A stretch of 64,000 nt of DNA from Aeromonas allosaccharophila (GTDB lineage: Bacteria; Pseudomonadota; Gammaproteobacteria; Enterobacterales; Aeromonadaceae), in the NCBI RefSeq assembly GCF_000819685.1, contig NZ_CDBR01000119.1, positions 1 to 64,000 of the forward strand, read 5' to 3'. Position numbers and translations under genes: made by a program. The notes under the pieces are model-generated. The model was not told the origin of the DNA and ran no database searches. It saw only the letters and a list, made by a program, of their open reading frames with translations. Of the stretch, positions 17,143 to 26,836 are shown one piece after another (the first letter of the stretch is position 1; each line of letters starts with the position of its first letter).

Positions 17143-18828
17143 TTAGCTGTTTGGCTTGAGGGACAACACGTGCAGCAGACGCTCAGGGGTGTCCGGGTGG
17201 AGCTGAGGTTTGGCTACCGGATTATCAGCACTGAACCAGCCGTTGAAGCGCTTGGTGCTGTACTCATACCAGGTCGGGTTGTTGAAGACCGGAATGATGG
17301 TCTGGTTGGCACCAACACGATCCTGGATGGCGAACATGATCTCCTTCTGCTTGGCCGCATCGGCGGTCTGGGTGAAGTCATCGATCAGCTTGTCGAGCTC
17401 GGGATCCTTGTAACGCGGCGCGGCGAAGCGGTTGCCACGGTCACCCATGTTGCGTGAGTGGAACGCGGTCTCGAAGTACTTGTGCGGGTTGGCACCGGCA
17501 AAGTAGCCCTGCAGCGCCACATCAAAGTCGCCAGTGATGAGGTTCTCGGTCCAGACGGTCGCTTCCGGGGTAGCGGTCTTGGCGTTCAGGCCCAGTGCCT
17601 GCAGCCCTTCTACACCAATCTGTACTGTGTTGACCCAGTCGGTCCAGCCGTTCGGCACCAGTACCTTGAACTCGATCTTTTTGCAGCTCGGGGTGTCGAG
17701 GAACTTGTCGCCGTCACAATCCTTGTAGCCTGCCTCTTTCAGCAGTGCCTTGGCCCCTTCCAGATCGAACTTGTTGTACTTGCCGTACTTCTTGTCCACT
17801 TCCGGGTTGTTCCAGGAGTCAAAGGCTTTGCCCAGACCTGACGGGTACTCGTTGACGGTGGGGTAGCCGTAGCCCGCGATATCCACCATGGACTGGCGAT
17901 CCATCGCCATGGAGAAGGCGCGACGGAAGTTGATGTCGTTGAAGGCTTCGTGGTTGCCCGGGTTCTTGGTCTGGAAGTTGACGTTGAACGCCACGGTACC
18001 GGAGGCCGGGAACCAGTATTTATTGTTCTTCGGATCGTTGCCGACGTAGAGGCGCTCGATATCCGGCACGAAGGAGCCGAACCAGTCGATGTCACCCTTC
18101 ATGACCGCAGCCAGCACCTGGTCGTTGGTGGCCATCTGCGGCATGCGCAGACAGTCGATGGCGAGGTTGGCGTTATCCCAGTAATGCGGGTTGCGGCACT
18201 GGGTATAGAGCTGGGCGGAGAAGTTGTCCACTTCGGTGAAGGGGCCAGTACCGACCGGCTTGTCGTTGGTGAAGGCAACCGGATCTTTCACCGATTTCCA
18301 CTGATGCTCCGGCACGATGGGTACCAGCACCAGATCATTCACCACGTTGGTGTTGACCTCGGTCAGGTCAAATTTGACCTTGTTGGGGGCCAGTTTCTCG
18401 ACGCTCTTGATCTGGGTCCAGATTGAGCGCTCATCCAGCGCCTTGTTGGCCTTGACCAGATTGAAGGAGAAGATGATGTCATCGGCATCAAAGGCTTCGC
18501 CGTCAGACCACTTCACGCCGTCACGCAGATCGAAGGTGACGGATTTCAGGTCATCGCTGAACGCATAGTTGGTGGCCAGACGATAGACAGGTTTACCCCC
18601 TTGCATATCGTTGAAGATCACCAGCGGTTCATAGATGAAGTGACGGGTGGTGTGCAGCAGGCCCGCTTGCAGGAAGGGGTTGAAGTTCTTGACCCACGCA
18701 GTTTCCTGTTGTGCGACCATGGTCAGCACGGTTTTGTTTTCTGCAGCCATGGCGTTGCCGGCGGCGCCGGCGAGCATCATGGTGCCCAGCATTACAGCAG
18801 TAGAGATTTTGGATACTTTGGCAAGCAT
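17143..18828 (-). CDS. Periplasmic chitin-oligosaccharide-binding protein (CBP, VC0620-like)
   Basis: A 561-aa family 5 solute-binding protein. Signal peptide MLAKVSKISTAVMLGTMML... with cleavage after GNAMA. The SBP_bac_5 core shows YEPLVIFND, LRDGVKWSDGEAFDADDIIFS and YSTKRFNGWFSADNP. In Vibrio the homologue binds (GlcNAc)n in the periplasm, delivers it to the transporter and, when unliganded, holds the ChiS sensor inactive. The start has AAGGAAAA upstream; codons in frame back to 18972 (TTG) are leader. It is the first gene of the operon after chiS, expected to be the most expressed. Confidence 0.93.
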   Translation of the reverse strand: MLAKVSKISTAVMLGTMMLAGAAGNAMAAENKTVLTMVAQQETAWVKNFNPFLQAGLLHTTRHFIYEPLVIFNDMQGGKPVYRLATNYAFSDDLKSVTFDLRDGVKWSDGEAFDADDIIFSFNLVKANKALDERSIWTQIKSVEKLAPNKVKFDLTEVNTNVVNDLVLVPIVPEHQWKSVKDPVAFTNDKPVGTGPFTEVDNFSAQLYTQCRNPHYWDNANLAIDCLRMPQMATNDQVLAAVMKGDIDWFGSFVPDIERLYVGNDPKNNKYWFPASGTVAFNVNFQTKNPGNHEAFNDINFRRAFSMAMDRQSMVDIAGYGYPTVNEYPSGLGKAFDSWNNPEVDKKYGKYNKFDLEGAKALLKEAGYKDCDGDKFLDTPSCKKIEFKVLVPNGWTDWVNTVQIGVEGLQALGLNAKTATPEATVWTENLITGDFDVALQGYFAGANPHKYFETAFHSRNMGDRGNRFAAPRYKDPELDKLIDDFTQTADAAKQKEIMFAIQDRVGANQTIIPVFNNPTWYEYSTKRFNGWFSADNPVAKPQLHPDTPERLLHVLSLKPNS

Positions 18829-19023
18829 ATGTTTTCCTTTCTTATTTTTTTGGCATTCCCGAGGGGTCGCCTTGTTTTGTGTGAGCACCGACTTCGCATG
18901 CTGATGAAATCGGCCCTCTGTGTTGGTCAGGTGTCTAACCTTTGTCATTCTGTTTTCCAACGTCCCTAGCAAACCAGAATTAACAGGAAAACAACAACTA
19001 TTGATTTCGTCGTTTTCGTAAAA

Positions 19024-19043
19024 ATTGACGGCGTCACGTCAAT
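19024..19043. promoter_or_regulatory. Inverted repeat, candidate ChiS-type operator
   Basis: ATTGACG and CGTCAAT are perfect inverted arms around GCGTCA, about 200 bp upstream of the binding-protein start. The position suits an activator site. V. cholerae ChiS is a DNA-binding hybrid kinase acting on the equivalent promoter, but I cannot match the exact Vibrio site from memory. Confidence 0.45.
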
Positions 19044-19220
19044 CTCGTCAAAATGCTTTTTTATCTGTTTAAAATCATTGGTTTGCGTTATTTGTTTTCG
19101 TGCAAAAAGTGGCTGTGAAAATGGCGTATATGACAAAATTGTGAATTGGATCGGCTCTCGATTTCGGGGTTGTGCGGGGCTTTGTTTTGCGCAAAAAGAA
19201 ACCAGATTGCCAATTGTGAT

Positions 19221-19243
19221 CCGGCGCCCGTTTAGGGCGCCGG
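19221..19243 (-). terminator. Strong hairpin after chiS, without T-run
   Basis: A 9-bp CCGGCGCCC/GGGCGCCGG stem with loop GTTTA begins one base after the chiS stop. The following minus-strand sequence (ATCACAATTGG) lacks a U-tract, so it may be a 3'-end stabiliser or a leaky terminator rather than a full stop. Confidence 0.5.
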
Positions 19244-19244
19244 G

Positions 19245-22200
19245 TCACGGCTTGCGGTTGGCGAGTTGACGCAGGGTCTGGGCGCTGTGTTGCAACTGCT
19301 GGCGCTGGTGGTCATTGAGCGGGCAGTGGCCCAGCACATACTCGGTAGTGGCCACCACCGTCTTCCAGCGCGGCGACTTGGGGAGGGTATCCAGACTCAG
19401 ATACTTGTCGAGGGTGCGAGTCTGCGGGCTGGATCTGTCCATATAGACCCGCCACAGCTTGCTCTTCTCCGCCAGCACGATTTTGCCCTTGCCGGTGCCC
19501 TGCTGCCAGGCATCCAAGGTGAGCTGCATGGTCTCGACCAGCGCCCGGCGCAGCGGCTCGTCATCCTGCTGGCGAATAAGGTCATCGGCCAGCGAGCGGA
19601 ACTCGCCGCCAAGGCGGCTCAGCTCGCCCAGCAGCTGCTCATCTTCGATGATGGCTTGCCGCGAGAGGTTCTTGAGGGCGTTCTCCAGCGCCATCACCCG
19701 GTTTTCGTCCTGACGCAGTTCGGTACTCAGGGTGAGGGCGAAAGCGGCCTGTCCTCCGAGCGCGATAGGCAGGGCACGAGCGTTGAGCACGTCCTTCTGC
19801 CCGGCCACCAGAAACTCCAGATTATGTTCCCGCTCGCTGGCTAGGTCGGGCCACTGCTGTTGCAGCGGGGTGGCGAGCCACTCATTGAGGGGTTGCCCCT
19901 CCATGGCTTCCGGCTCCTGTCCGAGCAGGCGCGCCATCACCCGCGAGGCAAACAGCACAGTGCCTTGCTCGTCGATGAAGATCATCGGGTCGGCCCCTTC
20001 GCCGAGCAGGGCCAGCAGCCGCTGTTGATCCTGATGCAGCCGATCCTGCAGGGTGAGGCGATGTTCGATCTCTTGTTTCAACAGCCGGTTTTCCACCAGA
20101 GAGGCGCGTCCGGCCTTGGCCTCCAGCAGTGCCTTGACCCGGGCAAACAGCTCCTCCTTGCAGAAGGGTTTGACCAGATAGTCGTTGGCACCGGCCCCGA
20201 AGCCCTCCTCGATATCCTTGGGCTGGTTGAGGGCGGTGAGGAGCAGCACCGGCAACATCTCTTTCGGGTGCTGCTGGCGCAGACGGCGGCAGACGTCAAA
20301 ACCGGAGAGGGTCGGCATCATCACGTCCAGCAGGATGAGATCCACCGGCTCCTCGGCCAGCTTGGCCAGCGCATCGTGACCGTCGCTGCTGGGCAGGATG
20401 CGGTAGCCGCAGGGCTGCAGCAGATGGCGCAGGATGTGCAGATTGATGGGCTCATCATCCACCACCAGAATAAGCGGCGCATCCTCGGGGGGAGGGGGCA
20501 GATCGTCGCTCTCCCAGTCCGGCAGGATCAGCGGTTGCTGGCGCACCAGCTGATGCTCGATCTGGCGGCTGTCGAGGGTCAGATTGGCGGCTTTGCCGGT
20601 GGCAAGGGGCAGGGTAAAGGCGAAGGTGGAGCCAACGCTCGGCTCGCTCTCGACAAACAGCTCGCCCCCCATCAGGTGTACCAGCTGGCGGGTGATGGAG
20701 AGGCCAAGGCCCGCCCCCTGCTTGCTTACCTCCGGGCTCATCTGCACCAGCGGCTCGAAGATATGTTCCAGATGGTCGGGGGCGATGCCGATGCCGGTAT
20801 CCGTGACCTTGATGCGCAGGAAGTTGTTCTCGACGATGGCACTGAGCACCACCTTGCCCTGCGGCGTGTATTTGATGGCGTTGCCCACCAGGTTATACAG
20901 CACCTGTTCGAGCCGCTGCTCGTCGGCCAGCACCGGCGGCAGTTCGGCCGGGCTGATATCCACCAGCGTGAGGGGTTTGGCCTGCACCAGATGCTGGCAG
21001 AGATCCAGCACCAGCCGGATCACCCCTTTGGATGAGACGGGCTGTGGATGGATCTCCAGCTGGCCGTAGCGCATCTGGTGGTAGTCGAGCAGATCGTCCA
21101 CCAGACGGGCCAGGCCGTCGGCACTCTTGATGATGAGGCCGAGCTGCTTTTGCTGCCCTTCGGTCAAATCCTGCTGGCTGGCAAGCATGGATTCGGCCAT
21201 CCCCTTGATGCCGTGAATGGGGGTGCGCAGCTCGTGGGAGGTGTTGGCCAGCAGTTCATCCTTGAGCTTGTCCGCCTGTTGCAGGCTGAGGTTCTGCTTG
21301 TGGGTCAGCTTGACCTGCTGTTGCAGCTCCTGAGTCTGCTGCTCGATCAGTTCGATTTTGTCCTTCACCGAGCGCTGCATATGGCGAAACGCCTCGGCCA
21401 GCCGGTCGATATCATCGCCGGTGCGCTCGATGGCGATGGGGTGATCCAGCGCGCCGTCGGCCACCTGCTCGGCCGCTTCGGTAAGCGATCGCAGCGGCGC
21501 CGTGATGGAGTGGGAGAGCCAGCGGGAGAAGAGGATCAGCAGCAGTACCGAGCCCGCCCCCAGCACAATCACCAGGGTTTCCAGCTGGCGGATCGGGGCA
21601 TAGGCTTCCCGGGTGGAAATCTCGGCGATAAAGGCCCACTCGGTGTCGAACACCTTCACCTGGGTGTAGGCGGCCAGCACCTCGTCATCCTGATAGGAGT
21701 AGAACAGCCCGACCCCCTGCTCGCCGGAGAGGGTCTTGGTGATGAGGGGCGTTTGCAGCGGCCGGAAGTTGGGGCTGAAGCTGTTCTCGACGCTGAACTC
21801 CGGCGCCAGCCAGGCATCGGCGCGCATCCGCTTGTCAGGGCCGATCAGGATGGTTTCGCCGGTCTCGCCCAGTCCCTCCCGCTCCGCCATGATCTGGTTG
21901 AGCTTGTCCGGCAGCAGCTCGAAAATCACCACCCCGCGCACATAGTCATACTGCATCACGGGCGCCGCCATGTAGGCGACCACCTGCCCGGTCAGCTCGT
22001 TGCGGCCAAAATCGGTGAACTCGAAGATCTGCTGCGGCTTCTGGCCACCATCGAGGCGGCGTTTGATCTTGGCGAAAGTCTGGCCCAAGCCGCTGCCCTG
22101 ATAGGGGCCGGAGAGCAGATTGGTGGCAAAGTTAGGATGTTTGGTGACCGAATAGACCACATCACCGTTGAGGTCCACCAGAAAGATGTCGCTGTAGTTG

Positions 22201-22682
22201 GACTTGCGCACCATGTCGGCATAGCCGCGATGAAAGCGCTGGTGCACCCGGCCATACATCTCGTCGGCGAGGATCAGGGCACTGATGGAGGGCTCGATCT
22301 CCACCTGGCTGTCCGGTTTGCGCAGTTGATCCCAGGTGCCGGGCAGATAACGGGCCTGGGCGCGGCTGCGGGCCTCCTGCGGCGTGGTGCCTAGTTTCTC
22401 GAAGGCACCGGTAAAGCCATAGAAACGGCCGATACTGTTGCCGGCGAAATCCTGCTGGGAGAAGTTGATGATCTGCTCTTTGAGGTTGTTGAAGTAATCC
22501 TCGAGCTGACTCTTCTTGATATTACGGACGGAGACCAGATGGTTGGAGGTCTGGGTGGTGAGATCCTTGCCGTGGCTGTAGAGGAAGAAGAGGGTGATGA
22601 CCAAAAATGGCACCATCCCCAACATGAAAAAAGCCAGCATTAGCTGCGGCCTGAGTCCACGAAGCTTGAAGATCCATTTCAT
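19245..22682 (-). CDS. chiS: ChiS-type hybrid sensor kinase, regulator of chitin catabolism
   Basis: A 1145-aa protein. A membrane helix near residues 14-36, a periplasmic sensor domain to about 370, a second helix near 372-388, HAMP, HisKA with His483 (NTSHELRTP), HATPase with N601 (NLVGNAIKY), and a receiver with Asp786 (ILLDVMMP). A C-terminal region of about 240 residues corresponds to the unusual DNA-binding part of Vibrio ChiS. It is expected to bind the chitin operon promoter directly when the binding protein is ligand-loaded. MKWIFKLRGL is the first ATG start; an upstream TTG at 22724 is less likely. It sits immediately upstream of its target operon. Confidence 0.9.
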   Translation of the reverse strand: MKWIFKLRGLRPQLMLAFFMLGMVPFLVITLFFLYSHGKDLTTQTSNHLVSVRNIKKSQLEDYFNNLKEQIINFSQQDFAGNSIGRFYGFTGAFEKLGTTPQEARSRAQARYLPGTWDQLRKPDSQVEIEPSISALILADEMYGRVHQRFHRGYADMVRKSNYSDIFLVDLNGDVVYSVTKHPNFATNLLSGPYQGSGLGQTFAKIKRRLDGGQKPQQIFEFTDFGRNELTGQVVAYMAAPVMQYDYVRGVVIFELLPDKLNQIMAEREGLGETGETILIGPDKRMRADAWLAPEFSVENSFSPNFRPLQTPLITKTLSGEQGVGLFYSYQDDEVLAAYTQVKVFDTEWAFIAEISTREAYAPIRQLETLVIVLGAGSVLLLILFSRWLSHSITAPLRSLTEAAEQVADGALDHPIAIERTGDDIDRLAEAFRHMQRSVKDKIELIEQQTQELQQQVKLTHKQNLSLQQADKLKDELLANTSHELRTPIHGIKGMAESMLASQQDLTEGQQKQLGLIIKSADGLARLVDDLLDYHQMRYGQLEIHPQPVSSKGVIRLVLDLCQHLVQAKPLTLVDISPAELPPVLADEQRLEQVLYNLVGNAIKYTPQGKVVLSAIVENNFLRIKVTDTGIGIAPDHLEHIFEPLVQMSPEVSKQGAGLGLSITRQLVHLMGGELFVESEPSVGSTFAFTLPLATGKAANLTLDSRQIEHQLVRQQPLILPDWESDDLPPPPEDAPLILVVDDEPINLHILRHLLQPCGYRILPSSDGHDALAKLAEEPVDLILLDVMMPTLSGFDVCRRLRQQHPKEMLPVLLLTALNQPKDIEEGFGAGANDYLVKPFCKEELFARVKALLEAKAGRASLVENRLLKQEIEHRLTLQDRLHQDQQRLLALLGEGADPMIFIDEQGTVLFASRVMARLLGQEPEAMEGQPLNEWLATPLQQQWPDLASEREHNLEFLVAGQKDVLNARALPIALGGQAAFALTLSTELRQDENRVMALENALKNLSRQAIIEDEQLLGELSRLGGEFRSLADDLIRQQDDEPLRRALVETMQLTLDAWQQGTGKGKIVLAEKSKLWRVYMDRSSPQTRTLDKYLSLDTLPKSPRWKTVVATTEYVLGHCPLNDHQRQQLQHSAQTLRQLANRKP

Positions 22683-22865
22683 CTTGTGATTTTCAATTGA
22701 GAATCCGGTTATTAAGCCGCTCAAGTCTCGAACGAAAGCGTAATCATTTCAACGACTTTATCCCAAATTCGCTTGGTGGGTCACAGCGGGATGGAGAAAA
22801 TTGCAGCAAGCCGTCTAAACCCTGAGCAAACAGTCTGCGTCAGGGCTTAAATTGCGAAAAAGGGG

Positions 22866-22893
22866 TTGTGCTGGCGCTCGTGGTACGTATAAT
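22866..22893 (+). promoter_or_regulatory. Promoter of tRNA-Gly/tRNA-Cys
   Basis: TTGTGC (22866-22871), a 16-nt spacer and a consensus TATAAT (22888-22893), followed by GCGCCTCG, the same GC-rich discriminator as at the tRNA-Tyr promoter. Confidence 0.75.
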
Positions 22894-22934
22894 GCGCCTC
22901 GTTGTCAGGCAACTGGCACGAAAAAAGCAGTAAC

Positions 22935-23010
<76 letters not shown>

Positions 23011-23067
23011 AATTTCCATCGCACCAACGATGGAACTCACTTTCAAGACAATCAGTCTTGTCAGCAT

Positions 23068-23141
23068 GGCGCGTTAGCAAAGCGGTTATGCAGCGGATTG
23101 CAAATCCGTTTAGTCCGGTTCGACTCCGGAACGTGCCTCCA
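23068..23141 (+). tRNA. tRNA-Cys (GCA)
   Basis: 74 nt with encoded CCA, anticodon GCA in ATTGCAAAT, T-arm CCGGTTCGACTCCGG, one G-U wobble in the acceptor stem. In E. coli the related operon (glyW-cysT-leuZ) continues with tRNA-Leu; no tRNA-Leu is seen here. Confidence 0.95.
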
Positions 23142-23191
23142 TCTTCTCTCTGTTTTCCCTGAATCATCACTCTTCTAGCCGTGAACCTTGG

Positions 23192-23485
23192 TCAGTATCC
23201 TTGCTGAACCAGTAACTGTTCGCAACCAGCCTGTTTCCATTCGCGCTCGAGATAGTGGCTCACATCCGCCATGTTTTGCCCCCGATATTGAAATTGCAGC
23301 TCGGCGCTCTGGTGTCCGAGATCCGCCATCCGTTGTTTCAGGGTGCCGCATTGCCACAGGCTGACGGTGGGTACACCCCGTTCGGCCAGCACGATGGCAT
23401 CGTCCCTGTTCAACTGCCACTCCTCCAGTTGTGCCCGTGTCAGGGCAATCATCAGCACCAGCAGTGCTACTTCCGACAGTTTCAT
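23192..23485 (-). CDS. Hypothetical exported small protein (97 aa)
   Basis: Begins MKLSEVALLVLMIALTRAQ, a short hydrophobic segment that could be a signal peptide or anchor. A soluble part with two Cys (LWQCGTLKQRM, WKQAGCEQLL) follows that could form a disulfide in the periplasm. AGGGAG lies 9 nt before the ATG at 23485. It is convergent with the tRNA genes. I do not recognise the family. Confidence 0.6.
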   Translation of the reverse strand: MKLSEVALLVLMIALTRAQLEEWQLNRDDAIVLAERGVPTVSLWQCGTLKQRMADLGHQSAELQFQYRGQNMADVSHYLEREWKQAGCEQLLVQQGY

Positions 23486-23697
23486 GCGTGTCTCCCTACA
23501 GCATGTTTTTCCCCTGATAACTGTGGCAAAGCGCACGATTTTCGCAAGTTTGTTAACTGTTGGTTAATGACGTAACCCGTTTTCAGTATTTCCCGTTTTT
23601 CGCCATTTTTTTATAAAAAAATGGGTTGGTGATGTAGTAATCCTACATGGAGTGGAGTAATCTTTGCTCAGTGGTCTTACCAGTAAGGAGTTACATC

Positions 23698-23898
23698 ATG
23701 TTTCATCCCTTTTCCCTGACTCAGATTATTCTTCGTCGCATTTATGTATTGCTGGTGGGCATTCTGGCGTTCCCCGTGATGCTGTTTCGCAGCGATCGTG
23801 CCCGTTTCTACAGCTATCTGCACCGGATCTGGAACAAAACCAGCACCAAACCGGTTTGGCTCAAAATGAGCGAGCGTGGCGAGCGGATCTTCTACTAA
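23698..23898 (+). CDS. Hypothetical small membrane protein (66 aa)
   Basis: Begins MFHPFSLTQIILRRIYVLLVG, with one hydrophobic helix at about residues 14-30 and a basic, aromatic tail (RARFYSYLHRIWNKT). A TAAGGAG site lies 7 nt before the ATG at 23698, so the upstream codons to 23647 are leader. It is followed closely by a strong terminator, so it is a monocistronic small-protein gene. Family unknown. Confidence 0.7.
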   Translation: MFHPFSLTQIILRRIYVLLVGILAFPVMLFRSDRARFYSYLHRIWNKTSTKPVWLKMSERGERIFY

Positions 23899-23920
23899 TC
23901 CGCAATTTGATTTCGATGAA

Positions 23921-23948
23921 AAAGACAGCTTCGGCTGTCTTTTTTTAT
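23921..23948 (+). terminator. Rho-independent terminator
   Basis: AAAGACAGC/GCTGTCTTT stem with a TTCG tetraloop and a T-run, 22 bases after the small membrane protein gene. Confidence 0.9.
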
Positions 23949-24104
23949 ATGTTTAAAAACATATAGTTAACTATGTGCTCTGCTATTATCCGCATTCCGG
24001 TTACATGGTCGGCGTCGATGGTTCCTGTGCCGTGCAGATTTGCCGAGCAGGCCCACTTCCGTTTGGCCCCTCTCTCAATGTGCTCTGTGATGCAAGGAGA
24101 TGCG

Positions 24105-24587
24105 ATGATCATTCGTCAGGCCCGAGCCGTAGATATTCCCGCGCTGGTGGCGCTGCGCATGCAGCTGTTCTGCGAGGTGGGTGAGCTGGCGAGCCCGCAG
24201 GCCGATCCTGCCCTGTGGCAGGCGACGGTTGACTACTTTACCCGGGCGATGAGTGAAGAGGGGGGTTTATCCTGGCTGGCCGAGGTCGATAAGCAGGAGG
24301 GCGGCAAGCAGATCGTAGCGGCGGGAACGCTGGCGCTGTTTGTGCGGCCACCCTATCCCGGCAATCTGGCGGGGGTGGAAGGGTATCTGCTCAACATGTA
24401 TACGCTGCCGCAATGGCGCCGGCAGGGGATCGCCACGGCGCTGCTCGACGCCATTACCGCCTGTGCCAGAGCGCGTCAGCTCGGCAAGGTGTGGCTCCAT
24501 GCCAGCGATGAGGGGCGCCCTCTCTATGAGCGGATCGGGTTTGTCACCAATCCTGCCTCGCTGGAGTGGCAACCGGGGGCAGGATAA
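24105..24587 (+). CDS. GNAT family N-acetyltransferase
   Basis: A 160-aa protein with the acetyl-CoA loop QWRRQGIATALLDAI preceded by the beta-bulge strand GYLLNMYTLP, and a C-terminal YERIGFV. The start MIIRQARAVDIPALVALR is the usual GNAT opening and has AAGGAGATGCG upstream; codons back to 23973 are leader. The acceptor substrate cannot be told from sequence. No operon partner. Confidence 0.85.
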   Translation: MIIRQARAVDIPALVALRMQLFCEVGELASPQADPALWQATVDYFTRAMSEEGGLSWLAEVDKQEGGKQIVAAGTLALFVRPPYPGNLAGVEGYLLNMYTLPQWRRQGIATALLDAITACARARQLGKVWLHASDEGRPLYERIGFVTNPASLEWQPGAG

Positions 24588-24765
24588 GGGGACAACCCCG
24601 TTCTGGTGAGTCCCGGCCGGTCCGTTTGATTTACCGCAATAAATATGGCGTCAGATGGGAGCGCGATGACGCGGCCAACTATGCTGATGGAGCTCGCCAC
24701 CATTATCTTATTGATCCACTGTGTGGTTTGGCCATGGTGGGGGCCAGTCTGGAGGATACGTTTCG

Positions 24766-26061
24766 ATGTTCAATAGCAAACTGAAAGCCGAGTTGCAGCA
24801 GTGTCAGGAGCAACTTCTGGCACAGCAGGGATTTTTCGACGCCGTGCACGGCAGCGTGGCGACCATCACCTTTACCCCGGATGGCACAGTGCTGGCCGCC
24901 AATGATCTCTTTCTCAATGTGGTGGGTTTCAGTGCGCCCGAGGTCGTGGGCCATCATCACCGGATGTTTTGTGACCCGCAGTATGCCCAGAGCAGCGCCT
25001 ATCAGCAGTTTTGGGCCGATTTGAAACAGGGGCGCTCCCGTACCGGGGTGTTCCAGCGCTTCAACAAACGGGGCGAGGCGATCTGGCTGGAGGCGACCTA
25101 CTTTCCCGTCAAGTTGCGGGGTGTGGTGACCAAGGTGATCAAGATTGCCGCCGACATTACCGAGCACCATCTGCAACTGCTCAGCCAGCAGGCGCTGGTG
25201 ACGGCGCTGGACCGCTCGATGGCGATGATTGAATTTACCCCAAGCGGAGAGGTCGTTACCGCCAATGGCAACTTCCTCCATACCATGGGCTATACCCTGG
25301 CGCAGGTGCAGGGCAAGCATCACCGTATCTTCTGCGATGATCAGTTTTATCGTGAACAGCCCCACTTCTGGGAGGAGCTGGGCCGTGGCCAGTACAAGTC
25401 CGGCCTCTTCTGTCGCCAGAACAGTCACGGCGGCACGGTGTGGCTGGAGGCGACCTACAACCCGATCCTCGACGAGCATCGCAAGGTGGTGAAGGTGATC
25501 AAGTTCGCCAGTGACATCACCGAGCGGATCAACAAGAGCGATGCGGTGCGCGAAGCGGCCATGCTGGCCCACGGTGCTGCGCGGGAGACCCTGAGCTGTG
25601 CCGAGCGCGGGGCAGGTTTGCTCGCCTCGGTGGTCGACACCTCCAGCCTGATTGCCAGCCAGCTCACCCACAGCATTGGCCTGATCAACCAGCTGAACGA
25701 GCAGTCGCGCAACATCGAGGCGATCGTCTCCACCATCAGCAGCATCGCCGATCAGACCAACCTGCTGGCCCTCAACGCGGCCATCGAGGCGGCGCGGGCG
25801 GGGGATCAGGGGCGCGGCTTTGCGGTGGTGGCCGACGAGGTTCGCCAGCTGGCGGCCCGCACCTCCCTCTCTACCGACGAGATTGCCAAGGTGGTGCAGA
25901 ACAACCGCGAGCTGACCGCCAGGGTCACCTCCGAGATGTCCGACGTCGCCAGCAGCGCCGAGCTGGGCAAACAGCAGGTGGGCGAGGTGAACGAGGTGAT
26001 GAGCGAGATCCGGCGGGAAGCCAACAACGTCTCCAGCACCGTCTCGGATCTGGCGATCTGA
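24766..26061 (+). CDS. Soluble PAS-PAS methyl-accepting chemotaxis protein
   Basis: A 431-aa cytoplasmic chemoreceptor with no membrane helix. Two PAS domains in tandem (about 15-125 and 137-250) share a repeated core ending in [12 protein letters not shown] and [12 protein letters not shown]. The signalling hairpin carries the near-invariant tip ([29 protein letters not shown]). The short C-terminal half suggests a BdlA- or Aer2-like redox or internal-metabolism sensor acting on CheA. The start [12 protein letters not shown] has GGAGG upstream; the ATG at 24721 lacks a site. Confidence 0.88.
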   Translation: MFNSKLKAELQQCQEQLLAQQGFFDAVHGSVATITFTPDGTVLAANDLFLNVVGFSAPEVVGHHHRMFCDPQYAQSSAYQQFWADLKQGRSRTGVFQRFNKRGEAIWLEATYFPVKLRGVVTKVIKIAADITEHHLQLLSQQALVTALDRSMAMIEFTPSGEVVTANGNFLHTMGYTLAQVQGKHHRIFCDDQFYREQPHFWEELGRGQYKSGLFCRQNSHGGTVWLEATYNPILDEHRKVVKVIKFASDITERINKSDAVREAAMLAHGAARETLSCAERGAGLLASVVDTSSLIASQLTHSIGLINQLNEQSRNIEAIVSTISSIADQTNLLALNAAIEAARAGDQGRGFAVVADEVRQLAARTSLSTDEIAKVVQNNRELTARVTSEMSDVASSAELGKQQVGEVNEVMSEIRREANNVSSTVSDLAI

Positions 26062-26222
26062 GCCCCCGGACGTTCTGCCATGCCGGGGCATTGACTCATC
26101 TTTGAGCAGTCAGTGCCCCAATCTGAACCCCTCCTGTATCGTTCCGCCATTGTGAATTGTTCTGGTTTGACCTCTTGATTAGGCTTGCCGCCTCATTCAT
26201 TTCAGAGCAGGAACAGAACAAG

Positions 26223-26777
26223 ATGGCATTACAACAGAAGGGGCGGGCAATGGCCCTGCTGGTTATGGTCGCGAGCATGGGTCTGGGCGGCTGTATGGGG
26301 CAGATGGGGCTTTCCGGCATGGTCACCAAGGGCAACCTGAGCGTGGTGGATAACCGCTACGGTCGTGCCGGGGTCTTTATGCTGCTTGCACCAGTCTACG
26401 GTCTGGCAGCGACCGCTGACCTGTTCGTCTTCAATACCATCGAGTTCTGGTCTGGCAAAAACCCCATTACCGGCAAATCCCCGGCCGTGGTGGACATGAA
26501 GGCCAATCCGGTGATCAAGGTGAACCAGCATCTGGATCCGGCCCTCAAGAAGGTGCCGCTGGCCATGCTGCCACAAGGGGTGCGCGAGGTGGAGATCAGC
26601 TACCCGAACGAGCGTACCGCCCAGATGGAAGTGCACTATCTGGATGGTCGCAGCAGCATGATGCGCGGCGAGAAGCGCGGCGAGCTGATGGATATCTACT
26701 TCGACGGCAAGTTTGTCTCTACCCTGACCCGGTCAGAGCTGGAGCAGATGAGCGCGAACGCCAGCGCCGCAGCCTGA
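26223..26777 (+). CDS. DUF3332 family lipoprotein
   Basis: A 184-aa protein. The signal peptide ends in GLGGC, a lipobox (mature Cys at residue 24). The DUF3332 core is recognisable (VVDNRYGRAGVFMLLAPVYGL, FNTIEFWSGKNPITG). A membrane-anchored periplasmic protein of unknown role. AGGA lies upstream of the ATG at 26223. It is ended by the terminator at 26802. Confidence 0.8.
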   Translation: MALQQKGRAMALLVMVASMGLGGCMGQMGLSGMVTKGNLSVVDNRYGRAGVFMLLAPVYGLAATADLFVFNTIEFWSGKNPITGKSPAVVDMKANPVIKVNQHLDPALKKVPLAMLPQGVREVEISYPNERTAQMEVHYLDGRSSMMRGEKRGELMDIYFDGKFVSTLTRSELEQMSANASAAA

Positions 26778-26801
26778 TCATCACGGCTCATACCGACAAA
26801 C

Positions 26802-26827
26802 AACGCCCCGCAACTGCGGGGCGTTTT
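26802..26827. terminator. Bidirectional terminator
   Basis: A 10-bp perfect AACGCCCCGC/GCGGGGCGTT stem, loop AACT. It serves the DUF3332 gene on the plus strand and the FUSC gene, the end of the tup-mob-moe run, on the minus strand. Confidence 0.85.
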
Positions 26828-26836
26828 GCATTGGGC

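Larger units (their letters stand above)
18829..19244 (-). promoter_or_regulatory. Regulatory region of the chitin operon
   Basis: 416 bases without a gene, AT-rich, between chiS and the binding-protein gene. It holds the inverted repeat listed at 19024. No single -35/-10 pair stands out, which would fit an activator-dependent promoter. By analogy with Vibrio Pchb, ChiS and catabolite control would act here. Confidence 0.6.

Noticed and set aside
18829-19244. Classical CRP site (TGTGAAAATGGCGTATATGACA near 19110)
   Set aside because: Only the left half-site fits; the right arm does not match TCACA.
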